Assembly: GCA_022495995.1 (NCBI GenBank)
Contig: JAFEMH010000976.1
Span: 124,001-188,000, forward strand
Source of the DNA: Adenophora triphylla var. japonica
Lineage: Eukaryota; Streptophyta; Magnoliopsida; Asterales; Campanulaceae
Reading direction: 5' to 3'
DNA length: 64,000 nt
Below the pieces are notes generated by a model, which saw only the letters and a program-made list of their open reading frames with translations, ran no database searches and had not been told where the DNA came from. Position numbers and translations under genes: made by a program. Positions 32,120-43,149 of this stretch are shown here, piece after piece; the stretch's first letter is position 1, and each line of letters begins with the position of its first letter.

Positions 32120-34415
32120 GACTACCCACAGTGCTGGGTTGAAACAGGGAATGAAAGGAATTAATTCAGTCTGAGAGAGTACAATGGAGGATTGAAAGGG
32201 GGTTAAATGGATTAACGGGATGAAATGTTTCATCCCGGTTGAAATGCTCCAATTCCTTGTTTTTTTGTTTTTTTATTGTTGTCACATGTCAAGACCTTAT
32301 TGGTCTTGATTTTATTACTTTTCCACCCAATTATTTAAACTCAATTATCTCATAATAAATAATTTTAAAATCAAAAGAAAAATTCACCAAAATTCATCAT
32401 TTTTTTCCCTACAAATTGATATAAGTTTCATTTGATTTAGACACAAAAAAAACACTTAATTTTCAATTTGAGCTGAATTATTACCTAGTAAATTAAATTT
32501 TTTTTTATTTTTTTTTCATCAAAATTCATCATTTTTTTTCCTACAAATTGATATAAGTTTCATTTGATTTGGACACAAAAAAAAAACACTTAGTTTTCAA
32601 TTTGGGCTGAATTATTACCTAGTAAATTAATTTTTTTTAAAATTTTTTTTTCACCAAAATTCATCATTTTTTTTCCTACAAATTGATATAAGTTTCATTT
32701 GATTTGGATACAAAAAAAAACACTTAGTTTTCAATTTGGGCTGAATTATTAATTAGTAAATTAATTTTTTTTTAATTTTTTTTTCACCAAAATTCATCAT
32801 ATTTTTCCCTACAAATTGATATAAGTTTCATTTGATTTGGACACAAAAAAAAACACTTAATTTTCAATTTGGGCTGAATTATTACCTAGTAAATTAAATT
32901 TGTTTTTAATTTTTTTTTCACCAAAACTCATCATTTTCCCCCTACAAATTGATATAAGTTTCATTTGATTTGGACACAAAAAAAAAAACACTTAGTTTTC
33001 AATTTGGGCTGAATTATTACCTAGTAAATTAATTTTTTTTTAATTTTTTTCACCAAAATTCATCATTTTTTCCCTACAAATTGATATAAGTTTCATTTGA
33101 TTTGGACACAAAAAAAAAAACACTTAGTTTTCAATTTGGGCTGAATTATTACCTAGTAAATTAATTTTTTTTTAATTTTTTTCACCAAAATTCATCATTT
33201 TTTTCCCTACAAATTGATATAAGTTTCATTTGATTTTGACAAAAAAAAAAAAAACACTTAGTTTTCAATTTGGGCTGAATTATTACCTAGTAAATTAATT
33301 TTTTTTTCACCAAAATTCATCATTTTTTTTCCCTACAAATTGATATAAGTTTCATTTGATTTGGACACAAAAAAAAAAACACTTAATTTTCAATTTGAGC
33401 TGAATTATTACCTAGTAAATTAAATTTTTTTTTAATTTTTTTTCACCAAAATTCATCATTTTTTTTCCTACAAATTGATATAAGTTTCATTTGATTTGGA
33501 CACAAAAAAAAACATTTAGTTTTCAATTTGGGCTGAATTATTACCTAGTAAATTAATTTTTTTTTAATTTTTTTTTCACCAAAATTCATCATTTTTTCCC
33601 TACAAATTGATATAAGTTTCATTTGATTTGGACACAAAAAAAAATACTTAGTTTTCAATTTGGGCTGAATTATTACCTAGTAAATTAATTTTTTTTAATT
33701 TTTTTTCACCAAAATTCATCATTTTTTTTCCCTACAAATTGATATAAGTTTCATTTGATTTGGACACAAAAATAAAACACTTAGTTTTCAATTTGGGCTG
33801 AATTATTACCTAGTAAATTAATTTTTTTTAATTTTTTTTTTCACCAAAATTCATCATTTTTTTTCCTACAAATTGATATAAGTTTCATTTGATTTGGACA
33901 AAAAAAAAAAACACTTAGTTTTCAATTTGGGCTGAATTATTACCTAGTAAATTAATTTTTTTTAAAAAAAAATTTCACCAAAATTCATCATTTTTTTTCC
34001 CTACAAATTGATATAAGTTTCATTTGATTTGGACACAAAAGACAATATTTCAAAAGAGATCATGCTGTTCACAATAAGAGTTTGGTTGATGACTACTTTG
34101 CTAAAAATCATTATATTTTTTTAACCTATAAATTGATGCAATATTTTTTTAATTAAGTGTGAAATATTTTTTTAATTATAAATAATAATAATTATTATTA
34201 TTATTTTACTAATCATAAAAATAAAGAATATAAATAAAATAAAATAAAAGTAGTGGGGTATAGAATGATGAGTTGGAGGGAGTTGAAATTTAATTTAAGT
34301 TAGCCATTGGAGTGAGGGTAAATGAAATGGGTAGATGAAATATTAGGTGAATGAGAAAAAGTGTAAAAAGTGTTAGATGAAATAGAAAAGTGGGATGAAA
34401 CCACTGTGGGTAGTC
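32120..34415. mobile_element. PIF/Harbinger-type non-autonomous transposon filled with a minisatellite
   Basis: Perfect 14-bp terminal inverted repeats GACTACCCACAGTG (32120-32133) and CACTGTGGGTAGTC (34402-34415), flanked by TTA on both sides (32117-32119 and 34416-34418). A 3-bp TTA target and this size fit PIF/Harbinger (Tourist-like) elements. No transposase frame is present; about 70% of the interior is a tandem array. Class assignment rests on the target size and end structure. Confidence 0.8.
32384..34040. repeat. Minisatellite, about 13 copies of a 130-bp AT-rich unit
   Basis: ACAAATTGATATAAGTTTCA recurs 13 times at about 130-bp steps. Each unit also has CACCAAAATTCATCAT, a variable A-run before ACACTTAGTTTTCAATTTGG and a T-run. 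Units differ mainly in homopolymer length. No coding potential. Confidence 0.95.
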
Positions 34416-35987
34416 TTAGTCAATGTCATGGTGCAGTTGACCATAAAATTTGAGGTTGTGGCAGTCTTAAAAGTCGACCGCCCTCCGCTTTAGAATAATG
34501 TTTTTAATGATCTGTACACAGTAAAAGTAAGATTTTTAGTTAATTTATTATTTAAAATAAATAATGAAATTCACTTATTATCATTCTCTCGTAACAAAAA
34601 TTCTCTATTTACTTTCTCTTTCATGCTTTACTTTTCAAATTTACAATATTTATTTATTTCAAATTCCCGTATAAAGTCAAATTAGGAATCTTATTGTGAC
34701 ATAGAAATAGAGATGGCCAATTTGGGCTTAAGATCGCGGGAGGCTTGTCAAGCCCGTAGTCCATGACCCGTTGAACCCGTACTTGTGGGCCGGCCTGCAT
34801 TCCAGCCAGCAAGGAACATGACGGGCTTGGACATACCGCATTCCGTTGGGTATGTGACCCGTTTAGCCCATTTTTTTTTATAAATGTCTATAATATTCTC
34901 AAATATATTCGTTAATAAATTCGTTTTAGAGGTAATTTTGTCCAAATTTTTTATAACGACTCCTTTATCAGATTTTAATTTTTTGGGTCATATTTACCCC
35001 TCCCAACAACCATATTTAGGGATAAATTTGTTACAAAATGTATTTATAATAACTATAAATAGAATAGTAAGTATTACCATTTTTCTCACACAAAAAATTC
35101 AATACATCATAAAATTCTATCAAACCCAAACCATTAAATTATTTCCAATTTAATGTTTTCATTCGAAGAAAAAAATACATGATGATTTACAATACGAAAC
35201 TTTATGATTAAATCGTAAGAGTTGAAGGTAATTTTATTGTTTTAAATATTTAATTTTTTACTCGCTAGTTAAATATTGTGTTAAGTAATTAATTTTTTTT
35301 TAATCTTCATAAATTCCAAAAAAAAATAAAATAAAATTATATTTGCATATCTTGCTAGTTAATTATTGCATTAAGTAATTAATCTTTGTGATTAAATCTA
35401 TTCCAAAAATTACAAAAAAATTATAATTGTTTACTTTTATTGCTAGTAATTATTGCCAAAAGTATTTAATCTTTATAAATTTTTGAAAATTCAAAAAATA
35501 TTTTTTTAAGTGTTGCATTTTTAATTTTAATTGCTAGGTACTTTATATTGCTAATTATCATAAAATATCTATTTAATGATATATTTGCATATCCCAACCC
35601 CCATCACAAAATCAAACCCCACAAAATGTAACCCATCAAAATTTCGTACTAATTAATAATTCACTTTTGCACCATAATAATCAAATTATGTTTGATTTGA
35701 TTAATCAATTCTCAAACCAGATCAACACCCCTTCATTTTCCGTCTATACTCCGAATTCGACCCCGTATTGAATTAATGAGCCCAACACAAATTATGCATC
35801 TAGAATCTATCATCACATACAAAACATAGATGAGGGTAAGGAGGGGGATGAGGATGACGATGACGATGTACAAGTCACCCACAAAACCCGCACAATTTCA
35901 GATACACTTACTAACGATGTTGTCTCGGGTAGTGCATCTAGCGGGGTAAGGGGTAAGGGTAAGGATAAAGCAAAGGCACAACCTATA

Positions 35988-37283
35988 GTGTCCAAGTATG
36001 CCCATTTATATGAATTGATAATTGTTGACGGTGAAACAAAGGCCAAATGCAATAGGTGCTCAAAATTTATATCCCCAAATGGTGTTAATGGTACCTCCCA
36101 TGTAAATAGGCATATGGATAAACATGATCGGGAAGCCGCTAAAGGGATAGATGGTACCGTGCAAATGGTACCTCCCATGAGTGAATATATATAATCATCA
36201 ACAAAATTTTAACAATATCCTTTGATAATTCAACTTACAATACCCTCACCGCCACAAAGTTGATCCAAGCTCTTAATCCTCCCCTAGATGGTGATTTGTT
36301 TCATGTTACGTGTGCATGCCACATTGTTAATCTATGTGTCCAAGATTTGATCCACTCACTAAAGTCTGTAACCAATAGCATTAACACGGCCTCCCATGTT
36401 ATCAAAAATTCCGGCCAAAGGTTGAAAATTTATGCCAATTTATGCCCCGCATATAACATGTAATACAAGAAACCTCAAGTGGCTGAGTATATTAAGTGGA
36501 ACTCAACCATCTTTTGTGCCGTGAAATAAATGTATTAAGTGAAGTTATTAGGCAATTTAGATCACATGCCATGTTTGGAGGTGCCGTTAATAAAATGGAA
36601 ACTAAATTCACAAAATATTATGAACATTTTCCCGTAGTTTCCCAATTAGCGACAATAATGGATCCTAGTATTAAGTTCTCCTCATTAGGTGCCTTGTTTG
36701 ATGAAATTTATTAAAACATGAGGCCTGAGCTTAACGCGGATGCTGTAAACACTTTGTCCAACAGCAAACTGAGAAAAATTCACACAATCCTATATCGTTT
36801 GTTCGACCATTATTGTAAAACACAAAATTGACCAAACACAACATTCAAAAGAAAAGGCAGTGTAGAAACAAAAATGTTAAAAAAATGATCGGTTTCATGA
36901 TAAAAGGAAAAACTTTATACTCATCTATTAGTAGTTCTCAAAGTGGTGTAGATGAATTACACCAATACCTTGAAAGCCCATATTACCCCTTATATGGTAA
37001 AAGTTTTGAAAACTTGAATGTTATACAATCGTGAAAATCACATGCTAATATTTATCCTATTCTTTCGGTGATGACACGTGATCTACTTACCCCTCCGGTG
37101 TCCACGGTAGCATCGGAGGCTGCTTTTACTGATGCAGAAAGAGTCGTGACGTCAAAGCGAAACCAACTCAAACCCGTTCTTATTGAGAGATTGATTTGTC
37201 TTGCTAACTTGGATGACGCGGAGTTCGGAAAACAAGGCACATTTCGGGATTTTGAATACGATGATTATGATAGCCTCGAATAA
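35988..37283 (+). pseudogene. hAT transposase remnant
   Basis: Four pieces in order. 35988-36194: BED-type zinc finger (AKCNRCSKFIS, SHVNRHMDKH). 36260-36463: core segment with CHIVNLCVQDLIHSLKSV. 36496-36714: segment with KMETKFTKYYEHFPVVSQLA. 37068-37283: C-terminal dimerisation domain (TRDLLTPPVSTVASEAAFT, VVTSKRNQL). These are the conserved blocks of Ac-type transposases, which cut and paste hAT elements. Stops and gaps separate the blocks, and part of the catalytic core between the first two is missing. Poly-acidic sequence upstream (35820-35870) may be the N-terminus. Confidence 0.85.
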
Positions 37284-37685
37284 TACAATCTCAACGAGTA
37301 GTTTTTGCAAGAAGAATAATAGAGGAAGAAGATCTCAACAAATTCAAAAACTTTGAAGCAATAACATATTGAAAACTTAAAGCTTTTTAAATACTTTGAA
37401 TATTTGAATACCATAATTAGTTTGAAGATTTGAAAACTCATTTATTTTCAAGACTTTGTTAAATTTGAAGACTATGTTAAATTTATATACTTTGTTAAAT
37501 TTTTAAACCATGTCATTTGAAGACTTTTTATTTTAACACTGTAATTATAAATTGTATTATTTGAAGAAAATAAAAATTTCCCCAAAAAAAATATGAAATA
37601 AATATTTCTAAAGTTTCTATTATTAAATTGATTACACTATTACCTAATTTAATTTATTTTTTAAAGAAAAAATATATGCTATTTA

Positions 37686-37781
37686 CCAATAAATAAAAAT
37701 TATTTAAACTAAATTATTTTCTAAAAGGCATAATTTATACCTTTTAGAAAACAATTTAGTTTAAATAATTTTTATTTGTTG
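37686..37781. repeat. Long near-perfect hairpin
   Basis: Arms of about 42 bp (37686-37728 and 37740-37781) containing ATTATTTAAACTAAATT and CTAAAAGG are complementary with about three mismatches around an 11-base loop. It lies in the 3' non-coding part of the hAT element. Confidence 0.9.
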
Positions 37782-38136
37782 ATACCGTATAAACTATTGT
37801 TTTGTTATATCTATAAAATAAATAATTTTCTTATGTATAAGTGATTTTATATTTTAAAAAATAGCTTATTAAATATTAAAATATTTATATTTTATTTTTA
37901 TTTTTTCCAAGCTTTTTCTGATTTTTTCTGATTTTTTTTTTAAAAAAAAACAAACTGAAAACCCGTTTAATCCCGTAGATCTTTAGATTCGGACCAAACG
38001 GGCAGGCTTTGAATGGCTTTTTTGGGACAGACCGGATTTAGACCCGTTTATTGAAACGGACAAACCGGCTTAAATCCGTTTCTCCCGTGAATTTTTGCCA
38101 AACGGGCCGGGCAGGCAACCCGTTTGGCCATCTCCA

Positions 38137-38892
38137 CATAGGAACCTTATTGTTGTGACATCAAGGAAGTATTAACATGTCAAATGAGACGGATTATTTT
38201 CAGGATGGGGTGCTATCATCAAAGCAAATGTGACCCGTTTGGTCTCATAAGTTCAAAATAAATAATGTGGCCCCTAGCTATTAATGACCCGATTTTTTCT
38301 CTCCTACGATCTCTATAAAATAAAACCCTTATAATTTTCATACAAATTATGCTGTCACTTCAATAAAACACTACCCACCCCCCTATAAAATGTGTACATA
38401 ATAGAGTCAAGGTCTCTTAAATTCATAGTCCAGATTAATAAGTCATTTTAATTTATTTGAAATGAAAATCTCACTAAATCCCAACCTTAACGGATCATAA
38501 GCACTGTTAATTTTCCGTAACCTCACGTAGCCTCCCATAATCAAAAATTTCAAAACTCTCGAGAAACCCTCTCATTCTCTCTCTCAACCCAAATCAAACT
38601 CTAATCGACACTATAGCCGCGTTAATCGAAGCCATTGAAGCTCCGTTGAAGATCGGCGTCTGAACAACTCCATTTAATGGCTTCGTCAATCAAAAAATTT
38701 ACGGTATCAGACCCTTTTTTTTTTTGTAAATGGATTGTAACTGTGTTCGAAATTGAAGCCCTAATCGACGCAATTGAAGCCCTGATTCTGGTCTATTTGA
38801 AGACATTTTCAACCACCATTGAAGCCCTGGTCAATCGAGAAATGATAGGTATCGGAAACATGTATAAAACGTTATATTAATTTTGAAATTAT
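38137..38892. other. Spacer right of the hAT element
   Basis: No gene recognised. It contains AATTGAAGCCCT-like words repeated loosely (38610-38830) and one short open frame (38677-38880) without recognisable domains. Confidence 0.4.
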
Positions 38893-39180
38893 TTGTTGAA
38901 TTTTTTGGGGTTTGTCAATGTCTTTTACCCCTTGATATAGGACTTGTTCAAGTTAGATTTTGTCATATGAACTGGTTGTTTGAATTTTTGGGATTTGTCA
39001 ATGTTGTAAGGCACTTTTACATGTCTTTTACCCCTTGATATAGGACCTGTTCAAGTGACCTTTTGTCATATGAACTGTTTATTTAAATTTTTGGGGTTTG
39101 TCCATGTTGTAAAAGCACTTTTACAGGTCTTTTACCCCTTGGTACAGGTCGTATACCCATTAGTATAGGACCTGTTGTAT
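38893..39180. repeat. 118-bp tandem repeat, about 2.5 copies
   Basis: Units contain TTTACCCCTTGATATAGGAC, TGTTCAAG, TTGTCATATGAACTG and GGGTTTGTCAATG. The word TATAGGACC is shared with the 63-bp array downstream. Confidence 0.8.
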
Positions 39181-39471
39181 TATGCATTTGATTTGAGAAA
39201 TGTGCTTCATTTTTTTTATTACTAGTGTGTAAAAATGAAGACGATGAAGACAATTTTTGATAGAGGAGTCATTAGCAAGACATATGAAGACGATACTGTC
39301 TCGAAGTATCGAGGGAAGATGATACGTGACATTTTAGCAAGTCCAAATTGTCCTTATCATTCATATTGGTTGGAATGATAAATGTTGGTTGTTGTTGAAC
39401 AATTTACTTATAATGTTAGTTAAATATGTTGGTAAATTCATATTGTGTTTTTTGCCAATTTGCAAAAATTA

Positions 39472-40345
39472 AACAGCTTTGTATATGATATTGTCAGGTC
39501 CTATACAAGTTGCTATAGGACCAATTAAAGGGCTTATATCTTTGTATATGATATTGTCAGGTCCTATATCAGTTGCTATAGGACCAATTAAAGGGCTTAT
39601 ATCTTTGTATATGATGTTTTCAGGTCCTATATCAGTTGCTATATGACCAATTAAAGGGCTTATAGCTTTATATATGATATTGACAGATCCTATACCAATT
39701 GCTATAGGATCATTCAAAGGTCTTATTGCTTTGTATATGATGTTGCCAGGTCCTATACCAGTTGCTATAGGACCAATTAAAGGGCTTATAGCTTTGTATA
39801 TGATATTGACATGTCCTATACCAATTGCTATAGGACCATTCAAAGGTCTTATAGCTTTGTATATGATATTGACAGATCCTATAACAATTGCTATATGACC
39901 AATTAAAGGGCTTATAGCTTTGTATATGATGTTGCCAGGTCCTATACCAGTTGCTATAGGACCATTCAAAGTTCTTATTACTTTGAATATGATGTTGGCA
40001 GGTCCTATACCAATTGCTATAGGACCAATTTAAAGGCTTATAGCTTTGTATATGATGTTAACAGATCCTATACCCATTGCTATAGGAACAATTAAAGGGC
40101 TTATAGTTTTATATATGATGTTGCCAGGTCCTATACCAATTGCTATAGGACCAATTAAAGGGCTTATAGCTTTGTATATGATGTTGCCAAGTCCTATATC
40201 AGTTGCTATAGGACCAACTAAGGGGCTTATAGCTTTGTATATGATGTTGCCAGGTTCTATACCAATTGCTATAGGACCAATTAAGGGGCTTATAGATTTG
40301 TATATGATGTTGCCAAATCCTATATCAATTAACCAAAATTCTTAA
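39472..40345. repeat. 63-bp minisatellite, about 14 copies, open on both strands
   Basis: Units such as TTGCTATAGGACCAATTAAA followed by GGGCTTATAGCTTTGTATAT and ATGATGTTGCCAGGTCCTAT repeat every 63 bp. Because 63 is a multiple of three, frames stay open over many units on both strands (39469-39969 minus; 39674-39898 and 40046-40345 plus). These give artificial 21-residue repeats and I do not call them genes. Confidence 0.95.
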
Positions 40346-40641
40346 ATTGAAATGATTGTATAACATTCTAATGAACACATGTGTAAAATGTCAAAAAAGA
40401 CATTATTTTGAGACAGTAACTACAAAAAGTCTACAATTCCTAAACCAGTTGCTATGCTATAGGACCATTCTTAAATTCTTCTCTTCTTCAACACTTCAAA
40501 AGAGACTTCTTCAACCCTTCAAAAAGTCTTCAACCACGGACGGCTCGAAGAACTTTGGTCCACCTCCAAATTCATCTGAAATTACAAATGATAGAATATG
40601 TCAATAGTAAAGCAAACTCATTAAAAAAAAATACCAATGTG

Positions 40642-40858
40642 GCAAATGGTATAGGACATGGCAACATCATATACACAGCTATATGGCCTTTGAATGGTCC
40701 TATAGCAATTGGTATAGGACCATTCAACATCAAATACACAGCTATAAAACCTTTAAATGGTCCTATAGCAACTGGTATAGGACTTAGAAACATCATATAC
40801 AAAGCTATAAGACCTTTAAATGGTCCTATAGCAAGTGATATAGGACCTGCAACTTGAT
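40642..40858. repeat. Inverted copy of the 63-bp minisatellite, about 3.3 units
   Basis: The same unit in reverse orientation (for example AATGGTCCTATAGCAATTGG), about 300 bp downstream of the direct array. A transcript covering both would form an imperfect hairpin with about 200-bp arms. Confidence 0.9.
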
Positions 40859-41580
40859 TACAAAGACGGGTCGAGATGAGTAACAAAGAAAGTGATGAAA
40901 AGTAAATAAAATTGAGACGGAACGAACATCAATTATTCATCAAAAAATCAAAAATTCTGAGTAAAAAAATATTCATTTAATAAGAGAACTCTTCCCATCA
41001 ACGAGTGAATTCAATCAAAATATTCATAAAAAACTCAAAATTTTGAAGTAAAAAAAAAAAATCCAAACATAATCAAGACGGAATTCAATCAAAATAATAA
41101 TTCGATATTTAATCATCAAAATTTAAACACAATCAATTGAGTCTTCAATCAAACAATTCATTAGATATAATACCTTTTATTCTTCAATTTAGTGAGCGAT
41201 TGAATTGCAGATTCAAAATGAGCCACGCAAGTTCTTCAATGGCGGAAATTCAAATTTCTTCAATAGCGAAATTGGATCCTTAAGAAACGGCATGAATTAA
41301 GCGATCATTATTAATCGCCAAGAGAGAGAGAGACGGTATAGTTAACGGAGCTGTCAATAATTTTGGCCGGTATATATCATATTGGGGTTTAAAGGGATTT
41401 TGATTTTGAATAAAAAAGGGGGTTGTCTTTTTAAATTTGGGCTGAGTTTTGATGGGTTATGATTTGAGCTATGTGGGTAAAGAGGAATTTTTCCTACATA
41501 ATATGTCGTCCCTTCTTCTTTTTTTTTTTTTTTTTTCTCATTTTTTTTCGTTAAATTCATGAAATATTTCTTACAGTATA
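40859..41580. other. AT-rich spacer
   Basis: No gene. It has short homopolymer runs, a (GA)n tract near 41322 and a T-run near 41519-41536. Confidence 0.5.
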
Positions 41581-41869
41581 CTCCCTCCGTCCCAGTAGAA
41601 GCGTCACCCTTTTAGGGGTGGCGCGCAAATTAAGGAAAAGTGTGAGAAGAAAAAATGTTGTGAGTGTAATTTAAAAATAGGAGAGAGAATTAGTGGAGGA
41701 AATAGTAAATTTTAAAAGTGTTGTGAGTGTAGAGGAGAGAGAATTAGTGGAGGGAATAGTGGATGGGATAATAAAATATTAATAAAAATTTCCTTTTTAG
41801 GAAAGGGTGACGCTATAAACGGGACGCCATTTTGGGTAAAAAGTGACGCTTCGGCCGGGACGGAGGGAG
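41581..41869. mobile_element. Stowaway-type MITE
   Basis: 289 bp, CTCCCTCCGTCCC...GGGACGGAGGGAG with TA at 41579-41580 and 41870-41871. Subterminal sequences (AGCGTCACCC / AGTGACGCTT) are also complementary. Confidence 0.95.
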
Positions 41870-41903
41870 TAACATTTTTATTAAAGTGATAACATATTTT
41901 ATA

Positions 41904-42087
41904 CTCCTTCCGTCCTCCGTCTCACTTTTCACTTGATACCAATTTTCATTTTGGCTCATCCCACTTACTTGCGGGATAATATTCAAAATAATATCTAAAA
42001 TGAAATACTTGCTACACCAATCAAATTATTCTCTCACGCATTATCTCTCCTACTTTAGTTTTTCTACTTACAATATTTTCTATACCA

Positions 42088-42136
<49 letters not shown>

Positions 42137-42196
42137 CCTTACTTTTTCCTTTTCTTATATGAAAATTTGGTATCAACTGAAATGAGACATAAGGAG
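41904..42196. mobile_element. Degenerate Stowaway-like MITE with (CT)n core
   Basis: Ends CTCCTTCCGTCC and ATAAGGAG next to TA at 41902-41903 and 42197-42198. Inner arms GTCTCACTTTTCACTTGATACC and the matching right arm near 42163-42188 are complementary over about 30 bp. A (CT)n microsatellite (about 42091-42133) lies between the arms. Confidence 0.75.
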
Positions 42197-42289
42197 TACG
42201 CAAATTAGAGGAATTAAGGAGGTACCTACATCAATCAATAAGGCATCAATAATAAGTCCGGGTCCGCACAATAACCCCCATATTCCTTT

Positions 42290-42470
42290 TTATTTTCATG
42301 GAGAGGGAGTCACCTACTACGCTTATGGGCACCCATCATCCCTCTAACGCAAGGTACATGACGAAGTTGTTAAAATGTCACCTATCCATTCCCTTTACTT
42401 TTCCTATTTTATTTCCCTTCCCCCCATTCCACTACAAGTTGTCTACACTTCAAACCATCATCAATATATT
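42290..42470. repeat. Upstream region of the NIMIN-like gene, present twice
   Basis: This stretch (TTTCATGGAGAGGGAGT, AGGTACATGACGAAG, ATGTCACCTATCC, CCACTACAAGTTGTCTACAC) has a diverged counterpart at about 45985-46082 joined to 52147-52200, split by copia-2. Confidence 0.65.
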
Positions 42471-42556
42471 GGTCAACTTAGTCTGCCATAGTAGAGAATA
42501 CATTCCCCCATACACTTAACTTGGCTCAAGCAGCCCATGTTATCATAAACCCTAGT

Positions 42557-42558
42557 GC

Positions 42559-42619
<61 letters not shown>
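42557..42619. repeat. (GT)n-(GA)n microsatellite
   Basis: A short GT run followed by more than 40 bases of GA repeats, about 30 bp upstream of the NIMIN-like start codon and probably in its leader. It creates open frames of no meaning on the minus strand. Confidence 0.95.
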
Positions 42620-42622
<3 letters not shown>

Positions 42623-42648
42623 GTAGATATACTCATCTTCATATGTAA

Positions 42649-43149
42649 ATGGATGGGAAAACAAGGAAGAGGAAGATGGAGAATGAAGACGAAAGTGAAG
42701 AAGAGAAGATAGAGAAGTTCTTTGCCTTGATTAGAAGCACAAGAGAGGTCCACGAGCGTATCACTGGGCACACTCTTGTTAGACCAAAGGTGAACGGAGA
42801 AAAGAAGAAGTCGTCCAATGACGAAAAGGCAAATGGTTGGAAACCATCTTTTCAACCCCAAGACTTCATGGGAAATGATGCTCGGTTGAAGAGTATCAAT
42901 TTCCATCAAGAAAGCTTGTTACCTGGTCCATTAAAGAAGAAAGAAGATCTCATGATGAATGCTCGGTTGAAGACTGTGAATATTGATCAAGGAAGCCTGG
43001 ACCGGGGTCCATCAAAGAAAAGAGAAGAAGAAGAAGAAGAAGAAGAAGAAGAAGAAGAAGAAGAAGAAGAAGAAGAAGAAGAAGAAGAAGAAGAAGAAGA
43101 AGAAAAGGATAATGCAGGCGATGGCTTGGATTTGGACCTCAAACTGTAA
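42649..43149 (+). CDS. NIM1/NPR1-interacting (NIMIN)-like protein
   Basis: 166 residues, single exon. ATG 42649 is preceded by an in-frame ATG-TAA, so it is the first usable start. The N-terminus is basic/acidic (KRKMENEDESEEEK), followed by EKIEKFFALIRSTREV (about residues 18-33), which matches the short conserved motif NIMIN proteins use to bind the salicylic acid co-activator NPR1. The C-terminus ends LDLDLKL (160-166), an EAR-type LxLxL repression motif, also a family feature. Between them ARLKSINFHQESL and ARLKTVNIDQGSL form an internal duplication, then 27 Glu in a row (126-152) from a GAA microsatellite. Family members are usually about 100-150 residues, so the poly-Glu explains the extra length. 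Expected role: nuclear modulation of pathogenesis-related gene expression in systemic acquired resistance. The call rests on two short motifs and size. Confidence 0.75.
   Translation: MDGKTRKRKMENEDESEEEKIEKFFALIRSTREVHERITGHTLVRPKVNGEKKKSSNDEKANGWKPSFQPQDFMGNDARLKSINFHQESLLPGPLKKKEDLMMNARLKTVNIDQGSLDRGPSKKREEEEEEEEEEEEEEEEEEEEEEEEEEEKDNAGDGLDLDLKL
43024..43104 (+). repeat. (GAA)27 microsatellite in the NIMIN-like coding region
   Basis: 27 uninterrupted GAA codons. Perfect repeats of this length are expected to vary in number between individuals, which would change the poly-Glu length without shifting the frame. Confidence 0.95.

Larger units (their letters stand above)
34708..38136 (+). mobile_element. 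Ac-like hAT DNA transposon, inactive
   Basis: Ends TAGAGATGGCCAA and TTGGCCATCTCCA form inverted repeats. Flanks CATAGAAA (34700-34707) and CATAGGAA (38137-38144) are an 8-bp target duplication with one mismatch. The interior carries BED zinc finger, hAT transposase and hAT dimerisation pieces. Subterminal regions are rich in CCCGTTTRGCC words in both orientations, probably transposase binding sites. Length is 3429 bp, similar to autonomous Ac-type elements, but the gene is broken. Confidence 0.85.

Noticed and set aside
38677..38880. 67-residue plus-strand frame after an AT-rich leader
   Set aside because: Repeats of AATTGAAGCCCT words make up most of it; it looks like decayed repeat sequence.
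39469..39969. A 166-residue open frame on the minus strand, and matching plus-strand frames, with perfect 21-residue repeats
   Set aside because: The 63-bp minisatellite keeps any stop-free frame open on both strands. There is no start context, no non-repeat domain and no codon pattern of a gene.
41340..41540. Possible right terminus of a large Mutator-like element covering 38.2-41.5 kb
   Set aside because: No matching inverted terminus or 9-bp duplication was found on the left side.
42526..42909. Minus-strand frame with a long run of Ser-Leu
   Set aside because: It comes from the (GA)n microsatellite and the antisense of the NIMIN-like gene.
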